DNA from: Volvariella volvacea V23
Taxonomy: Eukaryota; Basidiomycota; Agaricomycetes; Agaricales; Pluteaceae
Direction of reading: 5' to 3'
Length of the DNA stretch: 64,000 nt
NCBI GenBank assembly: GCA_000349905.1
Contig: KB722736.1
Coordinates: 1,238,536-1,302,535 of the forward strand
Within the stretch, counting starts at the first letter, position 1. Every line of letters begins with the position of its first letter. Shown here piece after piece: positions 1-12,300 of this stretch. The notes under the pieces are model-generated. The model was not told the DNA's origin and searched no databases. It saw only the letters and a program-made list of their open reading frames with translations. The position numbers and the translations under genes were made by a program.

Positions 1-1123
1 AAGCAAACCCGTCCTCAAGGCCTGATCGAAACTGGCCACCGCAGACCGGAATTGAGGGGAACTAGAAGTCCAGTGTGTTCGTGCTGTGAGCGGAAGACAC
101 CGAGGCCAATAGAGCAAGTTTAAGCTTACTGTATGATTCGCTGTAAAGCCTCTGCTGAAGGCGGTACAGGGAGATCGGGAGGAAGATGTGGGAAGAGTGC
201 GGGGATTAACTCGGGGTGATTTTCGAATAGCGGTAAGAGATTTGCAGGTGTAAGAATGTCCGTCAAGGAGAATTCTGAAATTCAATACAAGGGAGAAGCG
301 CAAGTGGTATGATCATGGACGTGTATGGAATGCCGAAACACTAACCTGGAGGAGCGCTAGGTGCCCGCCGTCCGGCTGCGGATGCAATGAGCTCCTGAAG
401 TCGTGCTAGTTGCTCCGGCGTGGCCTGGAAGGTTGAGGTAGGAGCAGTCTGGGAGGAACTGGAAAGGGAAATGTCAGCATGAGTGGCGATCTCGTTATGG
501 AGAACTGCGCACGGGACGGTTGGAGGTTGAGTGGTACTCGCAGCAGCGGCTGAACTGGAGCCTTGGCCTTGTGGAGCCCCGCCACTAGGGGTACTACTCC
601 ACACCATATTATAATCGGGATCCTGTAGCACTCCATTCAAGTTCGTTGCGAATTGCTCGTCTCTAGCGGAGGATGCATCCTAGGACGAATTATGTAAAAG
701 CGTGGTACATCTTCATTTCCCCCACATACCTGCATCCAAAACTAGGCAGGGTGTTTGATTAGACTTGCATTACGGGGGAGCAATTGAAACTCACAAAGTG
801 CCGTTGATTGGATGATGAGAATTTAAGGACATATACTCTGCCCGAAGGCGCTTGTTGCACCTTCACAAAGCTTGCATCGGTGGGAAATAGAATGAGATCC
901 TAGTTCGGCTTATCAGCCCTCATAACGCTCCTAGCACAAGAAACGTGTATTGGACTACCTCTTCTACTTCATTCGTTGCTCGATTCGTCCATAAGAAATG
1001 TAGTAGTCCATCCTCTCCGTTTGTCAGAGAAATTGCTCCTTTCCTGGTGTCGGGCTCAACAACACTAGTGCCCTCCCGTCGAAATGCACGTCCGGCTTTG
1101 AAAGCAAGTAAAGTAGCAGACAT
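1..1123 (-). CDS. RPN13: 26S proteasome ubiquitin receptor Rpn13 (ADRM1), 3' end beyond the window
   Basis: Rpn13 sits in the 19S cap, binds ubiquitin through its N-terminal Pru domain and recruits the deubiquitinase Uch37/UCHL5 through a C-terminal DEUBAD domain. I traced six exons on the minus strand: 959-1123, 795-899, 730-741, 346-679, 130-274 and <1-61. The start at 1123 gives an N-terminus with the Pru-like strand LAFKAGRAFRR, then IHF-like HFLW, DLILFP, GRVYVLKF and the hallmark FWMQ, which alone forms a 12-nt exon. A Ser/Gly/Gln-rich linker follows, then LTPANLLPLFENHPELI and further helices of the DEUBAD domain. All joins keep frame. The C-terminus lies outside the window. It is divergent from the SCOC-like gene, with 142 bp between start codons. 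The identity is firm because the whole Pru domain is readable; the exact end is unknown. Confidence 0.93.
730..741 (-). other. 12-nt microexon of RPN13
   Basis: This 12-nt exon encodes only Phe-Trp-Met-Gln, a conserved part of the Pru domain. It lies between intron 742-794 (donor GTGAGT, ending CCTAG) and intron 680-729 (donor GTATGT, ending CCTAG). Both flanking junctions are phase 0, so skipping it would delete exactly four residues without a frameshift. Confidence 0.85.
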
Positions 1124-1265
1124 AAGATGCGAGGCAATTAGAAAAATAGCACACCACTGTATGCTGATACGCGACGCGTCAGTGTCCAGATTCGAAGTCC
1201 GCCGCAGACTGACTAATATGGTAACTGGTCCACTGACCGTCCACAACACCTTGTTTCCGCCTTAC

Positions 1266-1606
1266 ATGTCGTTTTCTGGCCTTCCTATTGACGAAGCTTG
1301 GGGCGCCCCAGCGAGTGACCCAATCAAGGATGCTATAAGGAAGGAACAGCTAATAAAGTGAGTCATGTTACCTTCGAGGCTATCGATGATGCTGACTTGA
1401 TTCAGGGAGATTACTGCATCGCAAAGTGATTTGAAGAGTTAGTATTGCCCGCTCGTCTTATTGAGCTCAACTCCAACGACGTCATTTTAGCTTTACTAGC
1501 TCGTGTTCAAACCGTCCAGAAAGAAGTTGAAAAGCTGGCCTCGGGAAACGAGACTCTCCAAATGTATATCGATAACTTAACAAAGCAAATGGCGAAACAA
1601 AGATAA
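1266..1606 (+). CDS. Short coiled-coil protein, SCOC/Slo1-like
   Basis: Three exons (1266-1357, 1406-1437, 1491-1606) give a 79-residue protein. The C-terminal half reads VQTVQKEVEKLASGNETLQM followed by YIDNLTKQM, which fits the short coiled-coil family (SCOC in animals, Slo1 in yeast). Members bind Arl1/Arl3-type small GTPases at the Golgi; that role is family knowledge, not seen here. The N-terminal half is acidic and unstructured. The first intron has donor GTGAGT, a CTGAC branch site and a CAG acceptor; the second has GTTAGT and TTTTAG. Without the second intron an in-frame stop appears, which at first looks like a frameshift, but splicing restores the frame exactly. Length is normal for the family. 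Confidence 0.8.
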
Positions 1607-3012
1607 TACAGTCAACTAACAACACAACCCTCGTGCCCGAATACCTCGAAGCCTCAACCCCGTGGACAAGCGCACCCGACAAAGAAATAATGCGCTCTAT
1701 CATATCGCAATGCTCCCCCTGGCGGAGGCGAGAGGTGTGGCTCAATGACTACGGCCAGCAAGCCACTGTAAGACAATATCACTGTGGGACTGGGTGGTTA
1801 GCTGGGAGTAGAACAGCAACGGGAACTCGTACAGGTTATGTTGACTTTTCATGGAACACTTGCTCTTTCGTCAGTTTTGCTTCCTCCTACTAATACTTTG
1901 CTTACCGAGTAGCACTATAGGGATGTATCCACTTCAGTAACCCACTTCAGTCATAGCTGGGTATGAGAGCACACTTACAGACACAGTTCTGTCCAATATC
2001 CTGTCCAATTGACTAATGCGACCAATGAGTTAGGCACAGATGTTAGGGTGAGCGGGTTCTTACAGCTCGCTAATAATATCCTGAACGGAAGCGTGCCCAT
2101 CCAAGTCGTTCTTGTTACCCAACTGGGACTCGTTTAGTAACGCTTAACGCCACACATTGGGATGACGCACTACTAATAGAGGTACTCCTATGAGCGTGGG
2201 TTGACCTAAGAGTTGGTGCAGCTCAAAACGAGCAGTATTGAACTTTTCTCGCTGCAAGGGCTCGTTAGAAGAGCAAGGAATGCAGAAGCGTGTTTACGTA
2301 CATCAACTGCATCCACGATAAAACTGGGAGAACGAATTGAATCGCTAGTCAAATGGAATGGTCTTGTTGACTCACACTACTGCGTCTACGCCATTACAAT
2401 ACCTCTCCCACATCGACCGAAACTTGGGTTGACCTATTGAAGTGAGAGGCTAAGAAGTAGAGAAGGTGCTGTCAACGCACCAGCGACATCCCAAATCTTC
2501 ATTGTCACATTGCCCTTCTTTATCTTCCGGAAGTTGAATGCAACAGTGGGAACTACATCTTCACTCCACTAATCACCACAACTCTTAACATTCGCGCATA
2601 GGGGTATACTGCAATACTGTACCTGTCCGGACGTTAGGACGTTAACAAAGGAAGTTTTTCCTGATGCCTTGAATCTGATTATTATTTCGCGGCATACACG
2701 AGAGCTATGCGATGCTTGTTACCTGTAATCCGACCACAGCTATTTCAGCTGTTTTGGAGAAGAAGAGCCTAGCTAACACATCAGAAATAGAAGCAAGAGC
2801 AAGCGTAAACTTACCCGCTCAGCCATTGAAATATCGAGGAGAAGAACCCAGCCATCCGAAGAACTGGCAATGGTAATGGAGGATAATGTAGTTAACAACT
2901 ACTGGCGTCCTAGAGCGTGACAGGAAATACCAAATTCCGGTGTGACAATGACGCGCACATCACACTCAATCCAATTTTGTTGGCGCGTGCTCGACAACCA
3001 AATTGTGCATAT
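1607..3012. other. 1.4-kb stretch without a confident gene
   Basis: Open frames here are short and look like no family I know. The stretch has several short direct repeats: CACTTCAGT twice near 1930, CTGTCCAAT twice near 1990, GGACGTTA twice near 2635, and GGGTTGACCTA at 2198 and 2426. It may hold the SCOC-like 3' UTR, the Pet127 promoter, and possibly a decayed insertion. Confidence 0.5.
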
Positions 3013-5778
3013 ATGACTTGCTTGTGCTCAAGATGGTCAACTGCCCTGCTCGCCGCCCATCCCGCCTTTGAACCAGGTATAATATCAAGGTCATACTCCA
3101 AGCGTGCTCTGAAGCTCATAGAAAAGCACAAGAAGGCACCTCCACCCCCAAAGAAAAAATCGCGCAAGCCGTCTCGCTCTAGAGCGCTGAAACGGAATGC
3201 TAAGGACTCTGGAAAACCTAGCTCTGCTGGGTTGAACGGCTCTCAATCAGAGAAGTTTTGGAGGAGTGATTGGGGCGAAGACAGTGAGTTCCGTTGGCAT
3301 TTCGAATGCGCATATTGTGTGACCTACATTGCTGTAGAATTGAAACCGCCTTCAAGCTCAAAGAATGCTCCTGCTGCAGGTGACCGTACTCGTCCTCCGA
3401 TCCTGTATACACGTCGTGTGGAGGGTCTGCTAAATAAAGGCGATGGACCAGTTCTGCAAGGTGTGCTTGATTCCTCACTTGTTTCCATTAAATGTTTAAT
3501 TGCATGCGTGCATTAGACCTTGAACCCTTGTCGGGACCCCGACCTATAGCACAATTGGCACATAACTTGGATCGTGTCCTCTTCAGGTATATATCCCCCC
3601 TTCTGTTAACAGATTTTACTGATCTAGTGCGCTCAGTCCAGGTGTACATTGGTTGAAGGATCCCCGTTCTCATGTGTACAACTTTACTCCTTGGCTGGAA
3701 ACAATCCCCAAAGTGACTAATTTCGCTTTTGAACGATTACAAGGCTTCGTGAAAAGTTCCCGTGACCAGGTATTGTACTACTTTCGGTCCTTGAACCAAG
3801 TATTTGATCGTCCCTAGGAACTTCGGGAACTTGCAGCTCGCGAACGGCGCCCGTTTGCTGGGTCTACATCATCGCTGACTGGCATGCTAAGTCAAGTATA
3901 TTTCTTATTATCGCAAAATAAATCAGTCCATACCGACACCTTGAGTTCTGCTTTTCGTAATGAGGTTGGCATTTACTTGGATATCTTTCTAGCAGAGCTA
4001 ACAGATCACTAGCCAACCGATTTTACGCCTGGGCAACGTATGCCTGTCTCTGTTATTTTCAACTATAACCATAAAGATGGAACATACGCAATTGATTCCG
4101 ACAGTGATCCAGCTGAGAGCGAGAAAAACATTCTCACATGGATGGTGTGTTTATTTCAGCAAGTGCCGAGTGCACACCTAACTAAGCCATCTGCAGGGCA
4201 CGCTGCTAGAGAAGTTGCTGACGACGCCTCCAGATATATTTACGCGCTATCTGCGCGACTCACCACCGCCACTCATTCCAGAGGCCCCCCAGCGTGAAGC
4301 GTATCGCTATGCGAAGGTGAGACTAACGTTTCCGGCTTGAGATAAAGCTCACTGTCTGCACTTCTAGTCTAAACGTTTTGTCATGCGTTCTCAACTTGAT
4401 TGTCAAGATACTCGACTACCTGGAACAGGAGTTTTTGATATCAAGACACGAGCATGCCTTCCAATACGCTTAGATATACTTAATTTTGAGGTATGCCCTT
4501 TAACTCTTAACTAGGCTTTAGCTGATTCTCTTGCAGGAAAATTCCGGATACCTCATTCGTTCTCAACATGGATTCGCAGAAAGTTTTGAGAGAGAATATT
4601 ATGACCTCATACGTTCAGCTTTCCTGAAATACAGGTATGCATTCGGAGTGAGCCGAGGAGATAAGTCTCATGTCGTTTTAGCTTCCAAGCACGTATCGGA
4701 AATATGGATGGAGTATTTGTTGCATATCACAATACAGCTCGGATGTTTGGTTTCCAATATGTGCCATTAGAAGAGATGGACAAGGCACTATTTGGTCCCA
4801 AACCTGGAACTGGGGACCGCGTTTTCGAGAAGTGTGTTCAAATACTTGAATGTGTGGCAGAAGAAATAGTTCGTTGCTTCCCTAAGCAGGTAGGCGGCAA
4901 AAGAATTTTCTCAACATTGCAATGGTTAACTCGTTTGTACAGTCGGTCAGGTGCACTTTCGAGACCGAAGACAACTCCACAGTGATGAATGTATGGGTCG
5001 AACCTGCCACATGGGATTCAGCCGCACCGCGACCGATTCACCAACTTAGTGTCAAGACTGTTAACTACTTTGGACAAGAATACCGCGATGGAGTTACAGC
5101 AATTTTAGAGGGTGCTGATGAAGATTGTGAGTGGGAAATTTCTCAGCCCCCAATGGGAGCATAGTGATAACCTTTTTTTTCAGGGCTCGTTCGTTGGTCA
5201 GTGGTATGGCTTTGTGCCCCAGAAGATGAAATGCGTCAGGCCCTTGCCGAAGCGAAAGAAAGGCAATTCCGCGCATACAATTATCCTGCTGGCGTGGGTC
5301 CAGATGAAATGCCTGCCTTTTGGGATAATCTCAACTTCGGTAGCAAAACCCAAATTCAAAGCTTTGAAAACAGCCTAAAGGACATTAACGATTCTATCCC
5401 AATCTCGAGCTACCGACCAGAGAATTTCAAGAAAGCCAGTAACTTTGTACGGGCCCTAAGGAAGTTCTCAAGAGAAGGGAGAAAGACGCTGGAGATGATG
5501 GAGAAAGAAGAGGCTGGCAAACCCAAGGTTGTTCTGGGCTCTACTGAGCCATATGTCTATGAGCCGACTCTGTGCACCACAAGTGAAACTACACTGAGCG
5601 AGCCTCTTCGCGATGAGGCTAAGGTGTCTGACATTCCTGTGGAAGATATTCTTGTCTTGACAATTGATGCAACCCACGACGCAACGCCCCCACTCTCAGC
5701 AAGGTACGTCATTTCACCTGTACCTAGAAGCGTTGCTGACACTGCCTTCCCAGTAATGAACCTGCACAACATGCATAA
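3013..5778 (+). CDS. PET127: Mitochondrial protein Pet127
   Basis: Pet127 is a mitochondrial membrane-associated protein that in yeast activates mitochondrial RNA processing and decay, acting with the mitochondrial RNA polymerase/exonuclease system. I traced 13 exons: 3013-3283, 3338-3460, 3517-3586, 3637-3769, 3818-3964, 4013-4144, 4197-4316, 4368-4490, 4537-4634, 4682-4889, 4943-5126, 5184-5703 and 5754-5778, about 717 residues. Diagnostic stretches include PGVHWLKDPRSHVYNF, GSTSSLTGMLSQ, DGTYAIDSD, LPGTGVFDIKTRA, SFEREYYDLIRSAFLKYS and MDGVFVAYHNTARMFGFQY. The ATG at 3013 was preferred over an upstream frame because it opens an Arg/Ser-rich presequence-like N-terminus followed by a Lys/Pro-rich linker. 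The last intron is optional: without it the frame runs to 5818. Confidence 0.92.
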
Positions 5779-6009
5779 CTTCACGCTATCGATAGATTTT
5801 GCCTTATACTATACTTAATTATTATCACCCCTGCTCAATGTCTAAAAACCCCTCTTTCGTGAGGGCATTTGGACTTTCTGCCAAAACTACAAGTATACAA
5901 AAAAATCTAAACACCGAATAATATCCAAAAGCCATAATTCATCAAAAACATAGGATAAAACGAAGGTGGAGTGGTATCTCTTTGCATCACATATTTAGTG
6001 GGACTCGGA

Positions 6010-8338
6010 TTATCCAGAGACTTTAACGTCAACCGGACTGGAAGTTGTACCAGTATCTTCCGGCTCATCGTCATCTTCTCCTTCAACCTCATGATCCTCA
6101 GCCACCCCAGCCATGCCAGTAACATCTCTACTTCCAGGTCCACCATCACGCCGTTCGTCGTCTCTTTGAATGGCGTCTCGCATAACCTTGACATCTTGAT
6201 CGACTTTGGCTGCAACCCTGTCAATTCCTGCTTCTGCGAGCGAGACGTGGGCACGGTGCTTGGATAAGTGAGCCGAACGACGAGGCGGGCGCTTGAGTCT
6301 GCGGCGAGCAATCTATAAAGCGCAATATTAAGGATTATGTTATGAAACGGTGCATTACGGAGTAAACTTACCATTACTGGGACGGGGGATTTCTATAAGA
6401 ATGAAAGCTTATTAGAATGAGCGCTTTCAGATGGTGCCTTGGTTACTTACTTCAATGAGATAATGTGATGTAGATCCAAGTAGGATGCTAGAGCCGAATG
6501 AATGAGAGATCAAGAGATCCAAAGTGCCGAAATCTTACCCCTTTAATTGACCTAAACCCCGAGAACCGACGATGAGCATGACAGGCTCAACATAATCAAC
6601 AATATCTATTGCACACCCTGCGTCAGCGTTGCTCGCCAGTCCAGTGCTGTCCAGACTTACCGAGTAGCATATGTCTGGCATTCTTTGCGTGCCACGCTTG
6701 GCAGGACACGATGACGTTGAGCTTGGTGCGTTGCAGCAGACTGGTTGCTTGACGAACAAGGATATATGCTAGTCCCTGCCTCTATGGTGTGCGTGTTAGG
6801 AAACGACCATATGGACATCAAAGTTTACCAACCTCTTGTTGACTTCGCAACTTGTTGGCGCGATCAGCAGCATTTGGAATGGGTGGATCAACTACGGAAG
6901 GGAGAAACCAATTAAGCACCCCAGAGTTGCAGTAATATCCTTAAACTGAATACTTACTCCTGGCTTCATTTTCAACGACGTTGACAATGAACATTTCATC
7001 TCCGTCTCTCAGTACGGTGCCAATACCCCATTCGACTGCGTATCGACTCTCTTCACTCAAGTCACTAGCAACGACGTATCGCCGCCTTCGACGGCCACCT
7101 AACTTTGCATCTGGATCGCCTTGCGTAATAGTAATAGTGCACCTGTCCCGTTGGAAAAGAGGTCTCGATGTCTCATAAGGCAAAGGCTCATGGTGTTTGA
7201 GAGATTTACGTCGTCGAGGATTATTTCGCTTTGCACGTGCCGTACCCACAAGCCCTGGGGTGTAATTCAGGGTGGTGGGGAAGTAAGGTTCAGGAGGTAC
7301 GACGACGTTGACGCCTTCACCCAATGGATCGGGGTCAATATCAGCCTCTCCATCAAATCCTGTGGGTCCTTCACCGGGTACAGGAACAATAAGCGCGTTG
7401 TGTTCGGTGTTCCGCTCTGTGATTGGGTCCATTGCTTCTTCCTCATCACTTCCCAAAGAATCGTCTTCGTCCTCCGTCTCACCCACAGTCTCATCCCCAG
7501 AATCTGGGTCGTCGGCAAAGGCGGTCCGAGGGCGGACATAAGATGACGAATCTGAGAGCTCGGCATCAGAATGAGCCATAGGAAGGGGTTGGGGCGTTGG
7601 TGAGGGTTCCCTCTGGCGGAAACGTCGAAACATGAATGGTGACTGCGACCGTGCGCGTGAACGGCTTCGTGATGCTTCGTCATTCCCATCGGTGGGTGCT
7701 TGGGAAGCGGACTTGACACGCTTGCCAGAAAACATTGAACGACCACGAGATGAAGATTCCTTCTCATCCGTGATGCTATTGTTCGTGTTGGTTCTGGACA
7801 GAGATAAGGACGACAATCCGCCCATCATAGAGCTAAAGGACATCTTTCCGAATGTACTGCGAGATTCAGAGTTTCTTCCTGTTTGAGCAGAGTTTGTGCG
7901 CTCAAGGGCATTGAGAATAAGCTGAGAGGCTTGATTGTCGAGTTCCTGTGGAGAATTTTGGGGAGAAGAGGGGGAGGAAAGGGGTGTCAGTATGAGTGAC
8001 GAAGACCATCTCCTAGGAGTATGAGGTCGAGAGACAGGAGGGGGATCGGGATTAGATGGCACTGGGGCATTATTGACAGGCGGTAGGCTAACAGTGGACA
8101 GTGTGGGGCTATTCCGTCGTGATGCAGCCGGGGTCGTGTAGGCACTGGTAATGTCCAGTTCCTGACCTTCAATGGGTGTGGCAAGGAGCGGAACTAGGGG
8201 CTCTCTGAACTTGGACGAGCTACCCCCCGGCTGACCACTGATTGTGACAGCCAACTTGGAACCACGACCGCTGTTGTTGCCAGGTCTGGGGATGTATTTG
8301 GCCGTCCAGCTGCGTTTTTTGGATTCGGCAGCAGCCAT
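6010..8338 (-). CDS. Universal stress protein (USP)-domain protein
   Basis: Seven exons (6958-8338, 6833-6891, 6661-6781, 6539-6605, 6451-6487, 6372-6392, 6010-6312) encode about 662 residues. Residues 1-400 are a low-complexity Ser/Pro/Arg/Glu-rich region with an SRSRARSQS tract and an acidic patch. The C-terminal part is a USP fold: YVVASDLSEESRYAVEWGIG, then WHAKNARHMLL and the nucleotide-binding-type signature VGSRGLGQLKG...GSTSHYLI, ending with a basic RRRLKRPPRR segment and an acidic tail. USP domains often bind ATP; the fungal long form has no settled function, probably a regulatory or stress role. Exon 6 is only 21 nt (KSPVPVM). A possible upstream exon with ATG at 8527-8529 has good splice signals but its phase does not fit the next exon, so I keep the start at 8338. 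Confidence 0.85.
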
Positions 8339-9380
8339 ACAGGCAGGAAGGAAGAGCAGAGTACAAAGAAGGGAGAGTGAGGGTCGAAATGGGGAATGCC
8401 TACCTGTGATGTCGGTTTCTGAGATTTTGAGGGTTCGGTAGTGATCTGTGCGAATCAGTTAGCTGAAGGGGTCTCAAAGCCAGGTTGTCATCAGGGATCT
8501 TGGCATATAGGGTAACGTACGTTTGCCATTCTGATTTCTGAAAGCGCCGGTCAGGTTACCGATAGCCTGATGGGGGCTCTCCTCGTTTTCAGGACAAAAA
8601 GGGCTAGCTTCTGAGCGGGCTGCGAGCTAAATCGAGGTCTCCGTTGATGCTGGGAGGCCAATGGAAGATGAAAGAGCGGAACAGAGCACGGACTGGCTGG
8701 GTGGGTCCAATCATCCGTCTGGTCACCATCTCAATCCCGGTTATCACTGCACAGCCACCGCCAAGATCTCCCCTCTTCATAATCCCAGACTCAGCGTTCG
8801 ACTCCATCCCGACTCCATACTTGGTACGATCGTAATAGTCAACCCAATGCTTGTATGCTGCACCGGCGTATTTGCAGAGCCCTAAAAATTACTCAACTAC
8901 CTTATTCTCTTCAGTGCCCCCATTGATTTTTTTGAATCTTGATGCATGACTTTAACAGAATTACATATTATTCCGAGTCACTGATGCAGCTCGCGGGGTT
9001 TTGCGAGGACGCCTGTTGCAAAGGCACATGAATTCCGCAGCATTCGCTCCTCTTTTAGCAACAGGCCTTTGAAATCCTCGTGAAATGCGTCCCCCAGAAT
9101 GCAATGCCCAAGTGGTACTCGTTGCTGCAATACATAAAACCCAGCCTGTCAAGGCCTCTTGGTAAGGGCTGGCGGCCACTCAAGTCACAAGTGTCATATC
9201 GTGAAGGGTGTCTTTCAACACCGCTAATGCTAGACTCGTCCAGCTGCAAATCCGCGTCTGAATCCAAACGGTGTTTTGGTCCCAGAAAGTACTAGTACAA
9301 ACCGCTTTCTTTGGATGAATGCCCTACAGCCTATCATATGCGCTGACAAGTCTCTGATTGGCCCACAACCCTACCACCAT
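8339..9380. other. Intergenic: USP promoter/5' UTR and M3 peptidase 3' flank
   Basis: The part next to 8338 probably holds a 5' UTR with one or two introns; RC donors GTACGT near 8520 and GTAGGC near 8400 are visible. Between about 8600 and 9300 only short frames without family likeness are present. I call no gene. Confidence 0.5.
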
Positions 9381-12300
9381 TCACAAGTTTGAAGAAGTTG
9401 CTTGAGCGGTACCGAAGAGTTCTTTGAGGAAGGCGTCGCTGTTAGGCGGTCGACCCAAGAAGTCCTGAAATGGAGGCATACGGCGTGGTGAGAACACATG
9501 CACATGTTGGGATCAAGGAGAGCCTCATTATCGGCGATGCCACTTACCTCAAGAGACACAGTCTCATCCCGACTTCCCCCTGCTCGCAAGATCTTGTCAC
9601 GATACTGCTTTCCGCGTGCGGGATCAAGAGGATCAGCCTTGAATACCGTTGCTAATGGAGAGTCCAGTCAGCATTTAATCGCTATTCTATTCTGGTAATA
9701 GACTTACCATACATATCCGCGGCAAAGACCAATGAATAAGTATAGCTAGTGTATCAAGTCGGAATTAGCCAATAGTGTTATCAGTTCTAGAGCGCCTCCA
9801 GCGACTTACCCATAATATCCGGCGTCATAACCACCAGTGATATGTCCGAAAGTGCCTATACACATAATCCAATCAGGCTCACCGACCAACGTGTGTGATG
9901 CCATGTCAGCGGCGGCATGCTCACCTTGTCCAGGGGCAGGTATACCAGCTTTGACCAGAGAGATAGTCTCTCTCAAATTATTCCATAATAGGGTGTAATC
10001 CTCTTCCTCTGCAATGCAATAGTCAGACGATACTTCAAATCAACGAGAACGTAGCAATCTTGGCGAACCTTGGTCGGTATGAACTTTGATATCGAACTTG
10101 GCAAAGAATAGTTGGCGAAGATAGAACAGGCCGACANNNNNNNNNNNNNNNNNNNNNNNNNNNNNNNNNNNNNNNNNNNNNNNNNNNNNNNNNNNNNNNN
10201 NNNNNNNNNNNNNNNNNNNNNNNNNNNNNNNNNNNNTTGACGTAACGACTAGGCAAGGCCACAGCCCAGTAAGTACGAATGATGAGTCCTCGTTTTCGTG
10301 CTTACCTCTTTATGATTTTCTGGATAAGGTCTGATGACAAGGGTTCTCTCGTTTTGTAGTGACTCGACATCTTCTCCAATACCTTGGGCTCCCAGCACCT
10401 ATCATACAAGTCGCCAAAATCAGAAATTCATCCCAATAGCGTTAAGGGTCGGCTTCGTTCGGCCACATACCAATTCTCGAGCATCTGGGATGGAGCCTCA
10501 ACAAAGTCTCGCGCCACACTTAAACCCTGCATCAGCCACTGGTACTGCACCAATGCATCACAAGACATACCTAGTTCCGTGGAATCGAGCATATTTGGTT
10601 CTACTCAGCAGGCCATGGAAGACGTGCCCCATCTCGTGGAAGAACGTGACCACATCATCGTGCCTCATCAACGCAGGCTTATCAGGGGTGGGTTTGGCTA
10701 GGTTGGCCACCATCGCCGTAAGTGGATAACTGCGTCCGCCATCTGGCAGATCATGGCCAGAGAGCAAGGGCCAAACTGCTGCATGCGAGTACTTCGCCTC
10801 TGCATGGAGGGTGGCGGCGTTAGTATGGATTGCACAATGAAATTAAGCAGCCAACCTCGCGGGAACAGGTCAAGATAGCAATACCCTACAAAACCAGATT
10901 CATCCTTCGCGTCCTTCTCCCAGACAGCAAACTGTTGTACGTCTACATTGTATGAAAACCCAAGGTCAGCGATCTCAAACCGAACGGGATTGGATCAAGA
11001 ACGTACCCGGATGCCAAGTTGAGCCACCCTTGATCTCCTCGAACCGGACGCCCAAGAGGTTTTGGTAAATTTCCAAGATTGCCGGAACGACCACAGATAC
11101 AGGGAAATACTCCTTAACTAGACTGTCGTCCAAGCTCAGGGTTTTTTCAATAAACTTGCGATCGTAGTACCGGTAGTCCCAGATATAGAAGTTACCATCA
11201 TATGGCAATCCTTTTTCTTCATGCTCTTGCCTCTTCATTTCCAAAAGAGTTTCGCGGTCCTTGAGTCCAACTGGTCGCAGACGCCTCTCCAAGTCGTCCA
11301 AGAACTAATATTCAGCACCGAGATGCTCCGTGAACACATGGTTTTCGCATGTAAAGCGACGTACGTACATCGAAGACACCTTGAGCATTCTTAACCATCT
11401 TGATTTCGGTAATGTAGTCCGCCCTTAATAGTTGTCAGTCCAAGATCCGGCTTAGCAGTTCAGCCTGTCGGACATACCATGTCTTGTAACCGAGGAGTTT
11501 GGCAATACGGCGACGCAAATCAAGGGCCTTGCTCAAGAGGGGAACATTGACAGCAAGACGACCCTCGTGACCTTCTTGAGCTCTTTGGCGAGCTGTGGGG
11601 TTCTCCGCAAATTTGAACTATTGAAGCAGGTTTTACGAGTTGGAGCAGAACAAGCTGTGGCAAGGACTGGGCAAAACGTACGACGGGGAAGATATCGGGT
11701 GTCTTGTATGTTACATCGTAAACGGTTTTGCCACCTTCGATCCTCTTGGTGTACCCAGAAATAACGTCCTGTGGAACGCCACTAAGCTCCTCTGCGGTGA
11801 ATGTGATCACACTCTAATCTATTTCATCAGCATCGGCACACAGCGCGTCAATTACAGTGGCGTACATTTTCTTCGTTGAAGTTTTTCTGAATACTTGATT
11901 AGTATGTAGAAAATCTTCAGGTGCCACATGGACTCACGCTAAACTCGAGACAAACTTGAGAAAGCTCCTTCTTGAGCTCGGTTAACTCCTTGCGCTTCTC
12001 CTCGGGCAATGCCAGACCAGAGCGAGTACCGTCCAAGATCTATCCGCAGATGAATGAACACACGGGCCACTCGAATTGACACGCAAATAATCAATCTCAC
12101 CATCTTCTCCACGAGTCGCTTATCCTCCGCGGAAAGTTTCTCCCATTGCCCTGATGCCTTGATATTCTTCTCCGCGTTGACCTTGGCCTGGTATACATCA
12201 AGTCGCATTGACGATTCCACACCAAAGTTTCGGACCAAGGATTCAGCTTCGTTCGAGGCGTCACGAAGCTCCTTGGTGGGCGAGACGTTCTGGTAGAACG

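Noticed and set aside
945..1361. A 138-codon plus-strand frame starting at 945
   Set aside because: Its first part is antisense to RPN13 exon 1. Only the part from the ATG at 1266 belongs to a gene (SCOC-like).
1406..1460. Apparent frameshift in the SCOC-like gene
   Set aside because: A second intron (1438-1490, donor GTTAGT, acceptor TTTTAG) restores the frame exactly.
1633..1893. 86-codon plus-strand frame
   Set aside because: No family likeness and no splice partners; probably chance.
8402..8550. Upstream coding exons for the USP gene (ATG at 8527-8529)
   Set aside because: Splice signals look good, but the joined exons end in phase 0 while the next exon would need phase 2. It is more likely a 5' UTR.
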